64,000 nt of DNA from Leptospira fainei serovar Hurstbridge str. BUT 6. Its GTDB lineage: Bacteria > Spirochaetota > Leptospiria > Leptospirales > Leptospiraceae. The notes below the pieces were generated by a model that saw only the letters and a list, made by a program, of their open reading frames with translations, searched no databases and was not told the origin of the DNA. Shown here piece by piece: positions 31,291 through 40,328 of the stretch. The position numbers and the translations under genes were made by a program. The DNA is taken from assembly GCF_000306235.2 (NCBI RefSeq), contig NZ_AKWZ02000002.1, forward strand, positions 131,001 to 195,000, read 5' to 3'. The stretch's first letter is position 1; every line of letters begins with the position of its first letter.

Positions 31291-31764
31291 TTAAGACTTT
31301 ATCAATAAGAACCAAATAAAAAGGGAACCGCCGAAACTGAATGCATATAAGTTGAAAATTTTTCCCGAAAGAAACGCATCCCATTGTTCGGCGGTCATTT
31401 TACAAAACATCGCAAAGAACAGAATGAATGAACTCCCGAGGGGAATCCCGAAAGGATGGTATTTCCAAGATGCGGAAATTTCTCCTCTGAAAAAGCAAAC
31501 CAAAGATCTGCCGATTCCGCAACCGGGGCAATCCGAGCCGGTCAATTGTTTCCACCAGCAAAGAGTAAACCAATGCTCCGATTCGGTGTCTAAGGAAAGA
31601 TAAAATGATAACGATACTGCGGCGGCTATGGCTAGGAAAAAAGTTAGAACCGGTCTAGATCTAGCGAATCTCGAAAAGAAAGAAAAACCGACTCCAAATT
31701 GAAGTCGGTTTTCTATCGAAATCAGTTGATTAGGCTGCTTTCGCAGGGCCTTGGTATTTTGCAT
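31291..31764 (-). CDS. DUF2752 family membrane protein
   Basis: About 157 residues from ATG 31764, with hydrophobic helices and the DUF2752 signature GSDCPGCGIGRSLVCFFRG then WKYHPFGIPLG. The family consists of small membrane proteins with a conserved DCPxCGxxR motif; no function is established. The start is uncertain: there is no ATG, GTG or TTG in this frame between the upstream stop at 31730 and the conserved core, so translation must start inside the upstream gene (31764 or earlier), across the terminator-like hairpin at 31684-31712. The first 30 residues or so may not be real. Confidence 0.7.
   Translation of the reverse strand: MQNTKALRKQPNQLISIENRLQFGVGFSFFSRFARSRPVLTFFLAIAAAVSLSFYLSLDTESEHWFTLCWWKQLTGSDCPGCGIGRSLVCFFRGEISASWKYHPFGIPLGSSFILFFAMFCKMTAEQWDAFLSGKIFNLYAFSFGGSLFIWFLLIKS
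31684..31712. terminator. intrinsic terminator after the DUF5684-like gene
   Basis: A perfect 10-bp stem, AAAACCGACT with AGTCGGTTTT, around a 9-base loop. On the minus strand it is followed by a T-rich tract. It lies 18 bases beyond the stop of the upstream minus-strand gene and inside the apparent 5' part of the DUF2752 frame. Confidence 0.75.
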
Positions 31765-32089
31765 CCGAGAATCCAAGGATAAAATAGCCAATTCCAAGTA
31801 CGAAGAACAATACGGCAAATCCTGCCGATTTCCCAAACGCTTTTGCAAGCTCTATCGCCACCAATATGAAGACGACTAAGTTAACGCAGGGTACAAAGAA
31901 TAGAATTACCCACCAAGCCGGTTTTCCCACGATTTCCATCAGAACCACAAGGTTGTAAATGGGGATAATTGCCGACCAGCCGGGCTTTCCAGCTTTTTCA
32001 TAGATCTTCCAGTTCGCGGCCAGAAAAGCGACGATAATGACCGCGTATATTAAGATCCCAACGATTCCGACTCCGGAATTCCCTTCCAT
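31730..32089 (-). CDS. DUF5684-like small membrane protein
   Basis: 119 residues with three to four hydrophobic helices and the recurrent pattern EKAGKPGWSAIIPIYNLVVL, then GKPAWWVILFFVPCVNLVV, typical of DUF5684 proteins (some annotated as signal peptidase I-associated). I chose ATG 32089 because GGAG lies 7 bases before it; a TTG at 32104 adds five residues. The family has no proven function. It has its own terminator downstream. Confidence 0.75.
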   Translation of the reverse strand: MEGNSGVGIVGILIYAVIIVAFLAANWKIYEKAGKPGWSAIIPIYNLVVLMEIVGKPAWWVILFFVPCVNLVVFILVAIELAKAFGKSAGFAVLFFVLGIGYFILGFSDAKYQGPAKAA

Positions 32090-32239
32090 ATATTTATGCT
32101 CCAAAATTATTAAAGAATTTCGGAAAAATTACATTTTCTGAAAATAAATCAAGAAAAAAATGACTAAATTTCAGGAGATTCGGTCGACTCGAGAAGTCGC
32201 TTAATAAAGCGAAATTACGAATTTACGTGATTGAAAAAC

Positions 32240-32536
32240 CTAAAATAACTCGTCGTCTTCGGCCGGAGGATTTGCGGTCCGGGTCGACCCTTCGCTTTTT
32301 GGAGAAGCGGTTTTCTTTTGGGTTTCTCCGGAAGCGGACTTCGATAAGTATTCGATTTTACCCTCTGCTTCCGCCAAAATCCCCTGGCACAGACTGCGAA
32401 GCTCCATTCCTCGCTCGTATGCTTTAATGGATTCTTCCAAGGTTAATTGGCCTCTTTCCAATTTCTCCGCGATTTGCTCCAGCTCGGATAATGCCTGCTC
32501 GAAGCTGATATCAGTTCTCTTTGCCACGTAATTCAC
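32240..32536 (-). CDS. xseB: exodeoxyribonuclease VII small subunit
   Basis: 98 residues. The XseB signature [21 protein letters not shown] and [14 protein letters not shown] fills the first 55 residues; the rest is a Ser/Lys/Glu-rich tail longer than usual. It partners XseA to degrade single-stranded DNA from both ends. It overlaps the end of xseA by 26 bases, so the two are translationally coupled. Confidence 0.95.
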   Translation of the reverse strand: MNYVAKRTDISFEQALSELEQIAEKLERGQLTLEESIKAYERGMELRSLCQGILAEAEGKIEYLSKSASGETQKKTASPKSEGSTRTANPPAEDDELF

Positions 32537-33818
32537 CTCGATTTATGACACTTAATCTTCCCTCTGAAAGGATTACTTCGAGTTCTTCCTCAATTTTCAC
32601 CTGAGTGGAAGAAGTAACGACTTTTTTTCCTTTCGTTCTAACAACGGAATAACCGCGTTTCAACGTTCCTAACGGGGAAAATCCCTCTACTTTACCCGCC
32701 AATAGTTGGAATTCTTTCCTTTTTCTTTCCAAAAGGGCTCGGAACGTCATAGGCAACCCGGTGGAATAGGGGAGTAAACGATTGCCCGCTTGCATTAGAA
32801 AATTCTTACTTAATAATTGAATTCTGGAACTAGTTTCATCCAAGCGAAGGATTCTGTCATTCAGCATGGACTTCGGATCGGTGAAAGCCATTTTATTGGT
32901 TAAAATTCTCAACCGCTCCGCCAGGTATCTCATCTGGTTTTTTAATGCCGTTTCTAAACGGGCTTCAAATTCCATCAATTCGGATTCCACGACCTCCATT
33001 TCCGGAACCACGACTTCGGCAGCAGCTGTTGGGGTCGGCGCAAATACGTCCGCCGCAAGGTCTGAAAGCACCGAATCGATTTGGTGCCCTACAGCCGAAA
33101 CGATCGGAACCCTAGATTCTGCGAAAGCTAAAACAACTTTTTCATCGTTGAATGCGATCAAATCCTCGAAACTTCCTCCGCCTCTTCCTGCAATGATGAC
33201 ATCAACGTTCCAAGCAGTGTCGTTCAATTCTCGAATGGCATTTACGATCGAATCCGGCGCACCGTCTCCTTGTACGAGACAAGGTGAAATTAGGATATTA
33301 ATCTTAGGAAAACGCTGCTTAGCGATTCGAATAATATCTTCGATTGCTGCGCCGGTAGGCGAGGTGGCTACGCCGATGGTCCAGGGAAAGGGAGGTAATT
33401 CTTTCTTTCGTTCAGGATCGAAAACGCCTTGAGCCGCGAGTTTGCGCTTTAAAGCTTCGATTTTAAGGAGAAGATCCCCTTGACCGACTTCCTCGACTTT
33501 GGCTACGTTTAAGTTATATTGCCCCCGAGGCTCGTATACGGATACGCTTCCATAAGCGCGAACCTCCATTCCATTTTCCAAAGGTCGCCCTTTGTATCTT
33601 CCGTTACTGTACGAAAAGAAAGTACATGCCAATAACGATTTCGGATCTTTTAAATTAAAATATATATGGCCTTGATGGGATCGAGACAGATTGGAGACTT
33701 CTCCCTGAACCCAAACGTTTCGGAGCAGATCCGGTCCGGTTAAAAGTTGTTTGACGATCGAGTTTACTTCCGATACGGAAAGCGGTTTTGAATCTTCCAC
33801 GATAATTCCGTCAGCCAT
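32511..33818 (-). CDS. xseA: exodeoxyribonuclease VII large subunit
   Basis: A 435-residue nuclease. An N-terminal OB-fold ([24 protein letters not shown]) is followed by the catalytic domain, with [41 protein letters not shown] and [16 protein letters not shown], and a coiled-coil C-terminus. It lies in a minus-strand operon: exported protein, AI-2E permease, xseA, xseB. The gap to the permease gene is 3 bases. Confidence 0.97.
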   Translation of the reverse strand: MADGIIVEDSKPLSVSEVNSIVKQLLTGPDLLRNVWVQGEVSNLSRSHQGHIYFNLKDPKSLLACTFFSYSNGRYKGRPLENGMEVRAYGSVSVYEPRGQYNLNVAKVEEVGQGDLLLKIEALKRKLAAQGVFDPERKKELPPFPWTIGVATSPTGAAIEDIIRIAKQRFPKINILISPCLVQGDGAPDSIVNAIRELNDTAWNVDVIIAGRGGGSFEDLIAFNDEKVVLAFAESRVPIVSAVGHQIDSVLSDLAADVFAPTPTAAAEVVVPEMEVVESELMEFEARLETALKNQMRYLAERLRILTNKMAFTDPKSMLNDRILRLDETSSRIQLLSKNFLMQAGNRLLPYSTGLPMTFRALLERKRKEFQLLAGKVEGFSPLGTLKRGYSVVRTKGKKVVTSSTQVKIEEELEVILSEGRLSVINRGELRGKEN

Positions 33819-33821
33819 TCC

Positions 33822-34937
33822 TCATCGTACAAAAAAATCTTTCCGATACAACTTCCAGAAATCCCATAGTATCACGATTAGAGTGACTGCCACCGGTCCC
33901 AATACGAGTCCCATAATTCCGAATTGCTGGATCCCTCCGATTAGAGAGAGAAAAACGAGTAGCGGATGGATTCTTAGTTTTTTATCCAACATCTTAGGCT
34001 TGACCACGTTTTCCAACACCATGTAAAAGGTAAGTCCGGCAATCATAAATAAGCTCGCGCCTACGATGTTATTCTCGATAAACATGATGTACAAACCGAT
34101 CGGCAACCAAACTACCGACGTTCCGATCACGGGTATAATTGAAAAGAAGGCAGCCAAACTAGCATATAAGAAAGGGTTGGAAATACGTGCAAATACCAGC
34201 AACGCATAAATCGCCGCCCCTTGCATAATGGAAACGATCAGATTTCCTCGAAATACCGTTTGAACTGCGGACGCGATTTTTCGACCGACTTGTTCTTCCA
34301 ATTCGCGGGAGAAGGGAAGATTATCCAAAATGAATCTCTCCACCTTTTTACCGTCCTGATAAAGAAAAAACAGAAGAAGGAGAGAAAAGAACAGATTCAT
34401 AATAATGCCGGCCGGCAAATCGATGGATCCTAATATTAACGAGGATGCATTGCTAAGAACAGCATACAAACTATCCAAGTTTAGAATATCGATATAGTTA
34501 CGAGCAAAGTCCCCGTAAATTTCGGGTAATTTCACCCAAAAAAAAGGATTATCTGTGACTAAATCGGTGAGCATATTCAGGCTCATTAGGGTTTCGATAA
34601 TCTTGTCTTCAGAAAGGGAAATTCGTATCTTAAATAAGATGGATAGCGATTCGTCTATGAGAGTTCGTATAACAAAGTAGGAAGGCAATAAAACGATCAT
34701 GCATACGAAACCGATCATAATCCAAGGCGCTAGAAAATCGAGCTTTAGTCCGATCAATTTGCGCAACTGCTTATACTGTTTTCTCGTTGCCAGATACAAA
34801 ATTAATGCAACTAACGAAGAGTAAAAATAAGGACGCAGAACGAAAAATAGCAGCGCCCCTGCTCCTAAGAATAATATCGCTAGAAGTATATTAAAGGCGG
34901 TTCTATTCGGATCATCGGTTCCGTTGCGGCCGACCAT
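33822..34937 (-). CDS. AI-2E family transporter (YhhQ/PerM type permease)
   Basis: 371 residues with seven or eight transmembrane helices, matching the PF01594 family in length and layout: an N-terminal pair, the large extracytoplasmic loop, then FRGNLIVSIMQGAAIYALL and FSIIPVIGTSVVWLPIGLYI near the end. Despite the name, most members do not carry AI-2, and several work as ion or antiport proteins. I chose ATG 34937: AGGAGG lies 6 bases before it, while TTG 34940 is closer. It overlaps the upstream gene by one codon's worth of bases. Confidence 0.85.
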   Translation of the reverse strand: MVGRNGTDDPNRTAFNILLAILFLGAGALLFFVLRPYFYSSLVALILYLATRKQYKQLRKLIGLKLDFLAPWIMIGFVCMIVLLPSYFVIRTLIDESLSILFKIRISLSEDKIIETLMSLNMLTDLVTDNPFFWVKLPEIYGDFARNYIDILNLDSLYAVLSNASSLILGSIDLPAGIIMNLFFSLLLLFFLYQDGKKVERFILDNLPFSRELEEQVGRKIASAVQTVFRGNLIVSIMQGAAIYALLVFARISNPFLYASLAAFFSIIPVIGTSVVWLPIGLYIMFIENNIVGASLFMIAGLTFYMVLENVVKPKMLDKKLRIHPLLVFLSLIGGIQQFGIMGLVLGPVAVTLIVILWDFWKLYRKDFFVR

Positions 34938-35452
34938 CAAAATCCTCCTGATTTTCTGTAAAATAATTTTACCAAAGAACCGGTTCCGTTCGGAGAAATC
35001 GAAACCGCTACCGTTTTCCGATTCATGCCTTCCACCAAATAAACGCTTTTTTCAGTCGATTTCTGATTTTGTAATACTTTAAAATTCAGGTACGTAAAAA
35101 CCGTTTCGTAATAAATCTCCAATCGCTCCTTCGACAAAGGATGATTTAAGATTATCGCCGATTCTCTCGTTTCAAAAATTCTTTCGGACTTCAATTCGGT
35201 GGAAAATAACAATTTAGATTCTCTCGGCACGAAATCGGAAGGAATCGAAGAAGGCGCTTTGAACGGATTTTCCTGGTAAGTTAGCCGATTGTGCCGGAAA
35301 ATCCTAGATTTTTCCTTTGCAACTCGTTGAGGAAGAGGGTCCTGTTCCGTAAAATTAGGCAAGGTTTCCTCTTGTGCAAAAGAAAGGGAGGTAAAAGAGA
35401 ATATTAAAAGAAAGAAAACAATTTTCGCGCTGCGGAAACAAATGAGATTCAC
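34937..35452 (-). CDS. exported protein of unknown function
   Basis: 171 residues from a GTG at 35452. A signal peptide (AKIVFFLLIFSFTSLSFAQ) ends near AQ, followed by a charged, partly proline-rich region and a C-terminal segment with alternating strands (SVYLVEGMNRKTVAVSISP). It should be periplasmic. The first gene of the xseAB operon; no known domain is visible. Confidence 0.65.
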   Translation of the reverse strand: MNLICFRSAKIVFFLLIFSFTSLSFAQEETLPNFTEQDPLPQRVAKEKSRIFRHNRLTYQENPFKAPSSIPSDFVPRESKLLFSTELKSERIFETRESAIILNHPLSKERLEIYYETVFTYLNFKVLQNQKSTEKSVYLVEGMNRKTVAVSISPNGTGSLVKLFYRKSGGF

Positions 35453-35505
35453 GAATTTTAGTTGAATCGAACACGCCCCCCTTGACAATCCTTTTCTTAA
35501 GCCCA

Positions 35506-36150
35506 ATGGCCGGATTCGAATCAACCTTAGAATATCTTCTCGATTGGGTAGCCAATCTACCTCCTATTTTAGTTTGGCTATTCTTTGCCGCGTCCAATTT
35601 GACGGAAAATGTTTTCCCCCCTTGGCCGGGGGATACGGTAACGGCTTTCGGAGGATTTTTACTCGCGCGAGGAAAGATCGGTTTTTGGTCGTTAATCACG
35701 AGTACATTAGTAGGGAATCTGCTCGGGGCCTGGCTTATGTATTCCTTCGGGCATCATGTTCTGGCCTGGCTAAAACATAGAAACTTTCCGTTTAAAGCCG
35801 AGCTTTATGATGAAGAAGCTATTGAAAAGACTTTGAATTGGTTTTCCAGAAATAGCGTGATAGTAGTCATTTTCTCCCGGTTTTCCGCGGGAATCCGCTT
35901 CTTCGTTTCGATCGTAGCAGGAATGGTAGAGATGCATCCGATCCTATTCTTCTCCTGCTTTTCTCTATCCGTTTTAATTTGGTGCGGAATTCTCATTTAT
36001 GCCGGCCATTATCTAGGAAGTCATTGGGAAGTCGTCATCGAATTCCTAGCAGTATACAACGAGATTATCTCCATAATACTGGTATCAGCAGGTATAGGGT
36101 TTTTAATCTATCGCCACAAAAACAGATCGAAAAAAACGAAGGCCCCTTAA
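35506..36150 (+). CDS. DedA family (VTT domain) membrane protein
   Basis: 214 residues with four to five hydrophobic helices and DedA/SNARE-associated domain motifs: FPPWPGDTVTAFGGFLLARG, then FSRFSAGIRFFVSIVAGM with the conserved Gly and Arg. DedA proteins are lipid scramblase or flippase related (undecaprenyl phosphate recycling) and depend on the proton gradient. I chose ATG 35506, since TTG 35482 lies in a TTGACA string and adds a poor N-terminus. The stop abuts the stop of the next gene with no bases between. Confidence 0.9.
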   Translation: MAGFESTLEYLLDWVANLPPILVWLFFAASNLTENVFPPWPGDTVTAFGGFLLARGKIGFWSLITSTLVGNLLGAWLMYSFGHHVLAWLKHRNFPFKAELYDEEAIEKTLNWFSRNSVIVVIFSRFSAGIRFFVSIVAGMVEMHPILFFSCFSLSVLIWCGILIYAGHYLGSHWEVVIEFLAVYNEIISIILVSAGIGFLIYRHKNRSKKTKAP

Positions 36151-37692
36151 TCAGGCGCCTAAGGCCAGTTTTAAAGTTTCCAAGAATCTTTGATGAAGCT
36201 CTTTGACTTCTTCCGGTAATTCGATTTTTTGCGCAAGTTCCAGCAAAGCCTTCGAATCGATGACTTTATCTTCGAACCATTCTCCGGCCATCTCGCCGGC
36301 TATTTTTACTACCGAGGAGAGATCAAGAATTCCGTAATAAACTAATATCAAAGAAAAGCCTAACGCGCCGTCGGTAGGAATGTACGGTTTAATGCCTTTC
36401 ATTTTCCAAGGATCGATACCGGTCGGTAATGCGCTTTGTACATTCCAACGCATTTCTTCGGATGGGGGACCCAATTCGGTTTTGTTAATTAAGACAAGCT
36501 CCACAGGATTTATATCTCCGTGAATTCTTCTGTTTTCCTCGGCCAACTCTCGGATCAATTTGGCATTATCTCTTGTGATCGCATCCCGCCCCAAAAAATT
36601 CAATCGATATAAGAAATCTTCCAGGTCTTTTCCTTCCAGGACTCCGGAAAGAATCATCTGGTACAGTGTAAAAATTAAATAATCGCTTTCGGTATTATCT
36701 CCTAATAATAGTTCCCTCGCGTCCTTTGGCAGATAGATTCTATCCCGAAGTAAAATAGTAAGCTTATACGCGAGTTGATCGAAGAGACTTTGGAAGGAAG
36801 ACCCCGCGAACTTACGAACTCGTTCCAAAGCGCCCCAAACTCCATCCGTCAAAAACCGAGTCGGATGAGAAAGGGAATCCCAAAATTTATCCACCATTCC
36901 TTTAATGGTTCCTTCCAGATATTTTAAATGAAGGGATTCGGTTTTGATTCCCTGGGAACGAAACGTTTGTAACAGGGTTCGTCTAAAAAAATGAGGACTC
37001 GCCGAGATAAAACAAAGAGGCGTATCGTTAGTATTCTCCCTTAACTCATTTAAGAATGTCGGCATACCCGGTAACGGTAATTTTTGTTCCGGGGTTTCGA
37101 ATAACGTAGAAATTTTGCCCTTATTGGAATGGATATCCGTTGCAAGGTAGGTTTGATCGATATCAGAAGTCGTTACCAAGCCCGAATAGTCTTCCGGTAA
37201 AATTCTCAATGCGCCTTTGCCGATCAGGCTTTGAGCAACAATCTCATGCTTTCCGGGAATATTTAAATAGGCTAGATCCTTCCCAAACTGGCGGTACGAA
37301 TCCGGCTTTAAGAAGTGAATGTGGAATACGTAATTTCCCGGGAGTAAGGGAAAGGTAAATTCGTGAAAGAAAAACCCGCTTTCATCCCCGCGAATTTCCG
37401 GGGATCGATGCACGATGTTCCCGGATTCGTCCACAATCTCGGCTAATAGAATCGGTTTTCTTACGGACTCTAACCCATAATCCAGAAACGGAGTAATTTC
37501 CTTTTCCTGACCCTCGAATAGACCTGTCAAAAGATTCCAACGGGACGAATCTTTCATTTCTTCCGTAATATTCAGGTCTAAAACCTGCCCGCGAATATAA
37601 TAGCGATTCTCTCTTCCGAGAGTTCCACCGCAAATGGCGGCCCTTCTTTTATCAGTATATCGGGGGAGTTTACGTTCCGGTTCCTCTGTCAC
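36151..37692 (-). CDS. App1-type phosphatidate phosphatase domain protein (DUF2183)
   Basis: 513 residues. An N-terminal beta-rich domain (about 25-145) precedes the catalytic region, with the HAD-like motif SDIDQT at 176-181 (DxDxT), the substrate loop LPLPGMPTFLNEL, and CFISASPHFFRRTLL. App1 dephosphorylates phosphatidate in yeast; bacterial relatives are poorly studied. No signal peptide, so probably cytoplasmic or peripheral. It converges on dedA with zero spacing, so two lipid-related genes share a 3' border. Confidence 0.85.
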   Translation of the reverse strand: MTEEPERKLPRYTDKRRAAICGGTLGRENRYYIRGQVLDLNITEEMKDSSRWNLLTGLFEGQEKEITPFLDYGLESVRKPILLAEIVDESGNIVHRSPEIRGDESGFFFHEFTFPLLPGNYVFHIHFLKPDSYRQFGKDLAYLNIPGKHEIVAQSLIGKGALRILPEDYSGLVTTSDIDQTYLATDIHSNKGKISTLFETPEQKLPLPGMPTFLNELRENTNDTPLCFISASPHFFRRTLLQTFRSQGIKTESLHLKYLEGTIKGMVDKFWDSLSHPTRFLTDGVWGALERVRKFAGSSFQSLFDQLAYKLTILLRDRIYLPKDARELLLGDNTESDYLIFTLYQMILSGVLEGKDLEDFLYRLNFLGRDAITRDNAKLIRELAEENRRIHGDINPVELVLINKTELGPPSEEMRWNVQSALPTGIDPWKMKGIKPYIPTDGALGFSLILVYYGILDLSSVVKIAGEMAGEWFEDKVIDSKALLELAQKIELPEEVKELHQRFLETLKLALGA

Positions 37693-37815
37693 GTGCTGCG
37701 GATTCCTTAGACAGTTTTAGAGAAAGGAAACTGTATCATGAGGTCCTCAAAGGGAAAGCAGAAAATCCAATTTCTTTGTTTTCGTCCCGAAACAAACTGC
37801 TAGTATGGTCCTAGG

Positions 37816-38133
37816 ATGCCCAAGTCGAAACATCCAGGCAACGGTAGAGAAAAAGGACCGAAGGTAATTTATATCCGAAAACTCCGGTTCGAAGAAGCTT
37901 ATCGCCTTTTGGATACGGGCATTCAAGACGCATTCTTAAAAGGGGAAACTCTGGTAGAAGTAGTACACGGAATAGGCGAAGGGGTTTTGAAAAGAATGAC
38001 CGAGGATTATATCCGAAACCACGATTTTTTAAAAGTTTTGGAAGACGGGGGACTTTTTATCGGAAATCCCGGCTCCACTTTGATTGAAATTATGGGCCCT
38101 TCCGCGCAGGATCTAAAGAAATACGTAAGATGA
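37816..38133 (+). CDS. small Smr domain protein
   Basis: A 105-residue stand-alone Smr domain, the nuclease-related domain of MutS2 C-termini: LRFEEAYRLLDTGIQDAFLKG, then VVHGIGEGVLKRMTEDYIR with the HGxGxG loop at 51-56 (HGIGEG). Family members nick branched DNA or RNA. Overlaps cimA by 4 bases. A TGCTAGTAT extended -10-like string lies only 9 bases upstream, so the leader may be very short. Confidence 0.85.
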   Translation: MPKSKHPGNGREKGPKVIYIRKLRFEEAYRLLDTGIQDAFLKGETLVEVVHGIGEGVLKRMTEDYIRNHDFLKVLEDGGLFIGNPGSTLIEIMGPSAQDLKKYVR

Positions 38134-39680
38134 CAGTTTCGAAATCGAAAATCCAAATACTCGACGTCACTCTCAGGGACGGAGAGCAAACAAGAGGCGT
38201 CAGTTTTTCAGCATCAGAAAAACTGAATATAGCCAAATTTTTGCTCCAAAATCTCAAGGTAGATCGAGTGGAAATCGCTTCCGCAAGAGTTTCTCAAGGT
38301 GAGTTGGAAAGCGTCCGCGGAATTATGCGCTGGGCGAATTCCGAAGGTCTTGAAAATCGGATCGAGATTTTGGGATTCGTTGACGCCCATCAAAGCGTCG
38401 ATTGGATTTTAGCCGCCGGCGCGAAAACGTTAAATCTGCTTACTAAAGGATCTCTGAAACATCTGGAAGGACAATTAAAGAAAACTCCGAAAGAACATTT
38501 CTCAGAAGTCTCGGAAACGATACGATATGCCGTGAATAACGGTCTTGCAGCTAATATCTATCTAGAAGATTGGTCGAACGGTTACTTAAGTAGTCCTCAA
38601 TATGTATTGGATTTCATAAAGCATCTTTCTCAGGAACCGATCGGAAAAATCTTTCTCCCTGATACCCTGGGGGTGCTTTCACCGGACGAAACCTTCGACG
38701 GAGTCGATGCATTAGTACGATCGTATCCGCATCTGCATTTCGAATTCCACGGACACAATGATTACGATTTATCCGTTGCGAATTGTCTCTTTGCCGTTAA
38801 AGCCGGAGTGAAGGGAGTTCATGTAAGCGTGAACGGATTAGGAGAACGAGCCGGGAATTCTCCGTTAGAAGCCGTAATCACGGCGTTGCACGACAAAGGG
38901 CGAGTTACGACCGGAATCGATGAAAAGTCGATTACCGAGGCAAGCCGTCTTGTGGAAACGTTCAGCGGAAAACGCATTTCCGCTAATCGACCCGTCGTAG
39001 GAGAGGATGTGTTTACGCAAACAGCCGGCGTTCACGCGGACGGGGATAAAAAAGGAAATCTTTATGCGAATCCGATCCTTCCGGAACGGTTTGGCAGAAA
39101 ACGCAGTTATGCCTTGGGCAAGTTGGCGGGAAAGGCAAGTATCTCGGAAAATTTAAAACAGTTAGGAATGGTGCTTTCTCCAGACATCGAACGTAAAGTT
39201 TTGGAAAAGGTAATCGAATTGGGAGATCAAAATAAGACTGTCACCCCGGAAGATTTACCGTTCTTAATAGCCGACGTATCAGGAAGTACCAGTAACCAGG
39301 CTCTGAAAATTACAGGCTGTAAACTCAATTCCGGCTTGGGGACTAGACCGACTGCACAAGTGGATTTGGAATTAAATGGAAAGAAATTTTCGGGCGCGGG
39401 AGAAGGCGATGGAGGTTATGACGCGTTTATGACGGCTCTCACCGGAATCCTGAACAAGGCCGGAGTAACGATGCCAAGACTCGTCGATTATGAAGTTCGA
39501 ATTCCTCCCGGAGGGAAAACGGACGCGCTAGTTGAAACGATGATCACTTGGAATCGAGCCCCTGAAAATCACGAGGAAGATAATTTCAAAACGATCGGAG
39601 TTCATTGCGATCAAACGATCGCCGCCGTACTTGCAACGGAAAAAATGCTGAACCTAATCCTTCAAGCATGGCACAGTTAA
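38130..39680 (+). CDS. cimA: (R)-citramalate synthase
   Basis: Condenses pyruvate and acetyl-CoA to (R)-citramalate, the first step of the pyruvate route to isoleucine in Leptospira. 516 residues, the same length as the well-studied L. interrogans enzyme. The catalytic TIM barrel starts DVTLRDGEQTRGVSFS with R16 and D17; the metal site lies in HFEFHGHNDYDLS, and NGLGERAGN follows. The C-terminal regulatory domain (about 390-516) binds isoleucine in that enzyme. GEDVFTQTAGVHADG matches the family. A LeuA paralogue is the alternative, but length and sequence fit CimA. Confidence 0.93.
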   Translation: MTVSKSKIQILDVTLRDGEQTRGVSFSASEKLNIAKFLLQNLKVDRVEIASARVSQGELESVRGIMRWANSEGLENRIEILGFVDAHQSVDWILAAGAKTLNLLTKGSLKHLEGQLKKTPKEHFSEVSETIRYAVNNGLAANIYLEDWSNGYLSSPQYVLDFIKHLSQEPIGKIFLPDTLGVLSPDETFDGVDALVRSYPHLHFEFHGHNDYDLSVANCLFAVKAGVKGVHVSVNGLGERAGNSPLEAVITALHDKGRVTTGIDEKSITEASRLVETFSGKRISANRPVVGEDVFTQTAGVHADGDKKGNLYANPILPERFGRKRSYALGKLAGKASISENLKQLGMVLSPDIERKVLEKVIELGDQNKTVTPEDLPFLIADVSGSTSNQALKITGCKLNSGLGTRPTAQVDLELNGKKFSGAGEGDGGYDAFMTALTGILNKAGVTMPRLVDYEVRIPPGGKTDALVETMITWNRAPENHEEDNFKTIGVHCDQTIAAVLATEKMLNLILQAWHS

Positions 39681-40237
39681 AACTTTTAATCGTAGGACTG
39701 GGAAATCCCGGCGCTAAATACGAACGAAACCGGCATAATATTGGATTTCTGCTGATAAACGATCTCGCGGAAGAATGGGGAGTCGATTTCCAAAAATCCA
39801 ATAAAGAGGAGAAGGCCAAAATCGATCGAAACGGGATCGCCTTCTTTCTTCTAAAACCTTTGGAGTTTATGAATCTTTCCGGGAGAGCTATTGCAGACTT
39901 GGCCCGAAAAAACGGGATTTCTGCCGAGAATATTTTGATCCTCCATGACGAAGTCGATTTCCCGTTTTCAAAAATCAAATTCAAACAAGGAGGAGGACAC
40001 GGTGGCCATAACGGTCTTCGTGACGTTATCGAGAAACTAGGTTCGTCCGATTTCTTCCGACTCCGATTCGGAGTGGGCAAACCGGGAGACAGCTCTTTAA
40101 CGGCAGACCACGTTCTTTCGAATTTTAACAAGGAAGAACTGGATCAACTTCCGAATCTTTTCCAGCAATCCAAACAAAAAATCACGGACTGGATCCGGGA
40201 AAGAGAGACTCTTTTTCGCAAAGTCACCGATAAATAG
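39668..40237 (+). CDS. pth: peptidyl-tRNA hydrolase
   Basis: Releases tRNA from prematurely dropped peptidyl-tRNA. 189 residues from ATG 39668: LLIVGLGNPGAKYERNRHNIGF contains the catalytic His, followed by LLKPLEFMNLSGRA, LILHDEVDFPF, GGGHGGHNGLRD, then FRLRFGVGKPGD. I chose 39668 because the conserved region begins there and the ATG overlaps the cimA stop; the longer upstream frame lies inside cimA. Confidence 0.96.
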   Translation: MAQLKLLIVGLGNPGAKYERNRHNIGFLLINDLAEEWGVDFQKSNKEEKAKIDRNGIAFFLLKPLEFMNLSGRAIADLARKNGISAENILILHDEVDFPFSKIKFKQGGGHGGHNGLRDVIEKLGSSDFFRLRFGVGKPGDSSLTADHVLSNFNKEELDQLPNLFQQSKQKITDWIRERETLFRKVTDK

Positions 40238-40241
40238 ATTA

Positions 40242-40306
40242 GCGCTGCGAACAAATCCTCTTCGGAAAGGACTTAATCCACCGAAGAGGCAACCGTTCGA
40301 GAGCGC
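40242..40306 (+). promoter_or_regulatory. multi-tier stem structure upstream of xerC-hslVU
   Basis: Three nested inverted repeats: GCGCT (40242-40246) with AGCGC (40302-40306); CGAAC (40248-40252) with GTTCG (40295-40299); and a perfect 9-bp CCTCTTCGG (40257-40265) with CCGAAGAGG (40281-40289) whose loop holds GGA/TCC. It ends 22 bases before the GTG start of xerC, without a U-run, so a structured mRNA leader is more likely than a terminator. Function inferred. Confidence 0.5.
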
Positions 40307-40328
40307 GAACAATCCAACGGAGATCCAT

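Noticed and set aside
32866..33432. 188-codon plus-strand frame inside xseA
   Set aside because: Antisense shadow of a certain gene with a repetitive, Ser/Thr-rich composition.
35482..35487. Perfect TTGACA just before dedA
   Set aside because: A -10 box at the right distance would fall inside the dedA coding sequence (from 35506), and no TATAAT-like string is there. Its TTG is also a poor start codon candidate.
40239..40310. CIRCE-like element before hslVU (TTAGCGCT and AGCGCGAA)
   Set aside because: CIRCE is TTAGCACTC-N9-GAGTGCTAA; here the arms are more than 50 bases apart and differ in sequence.
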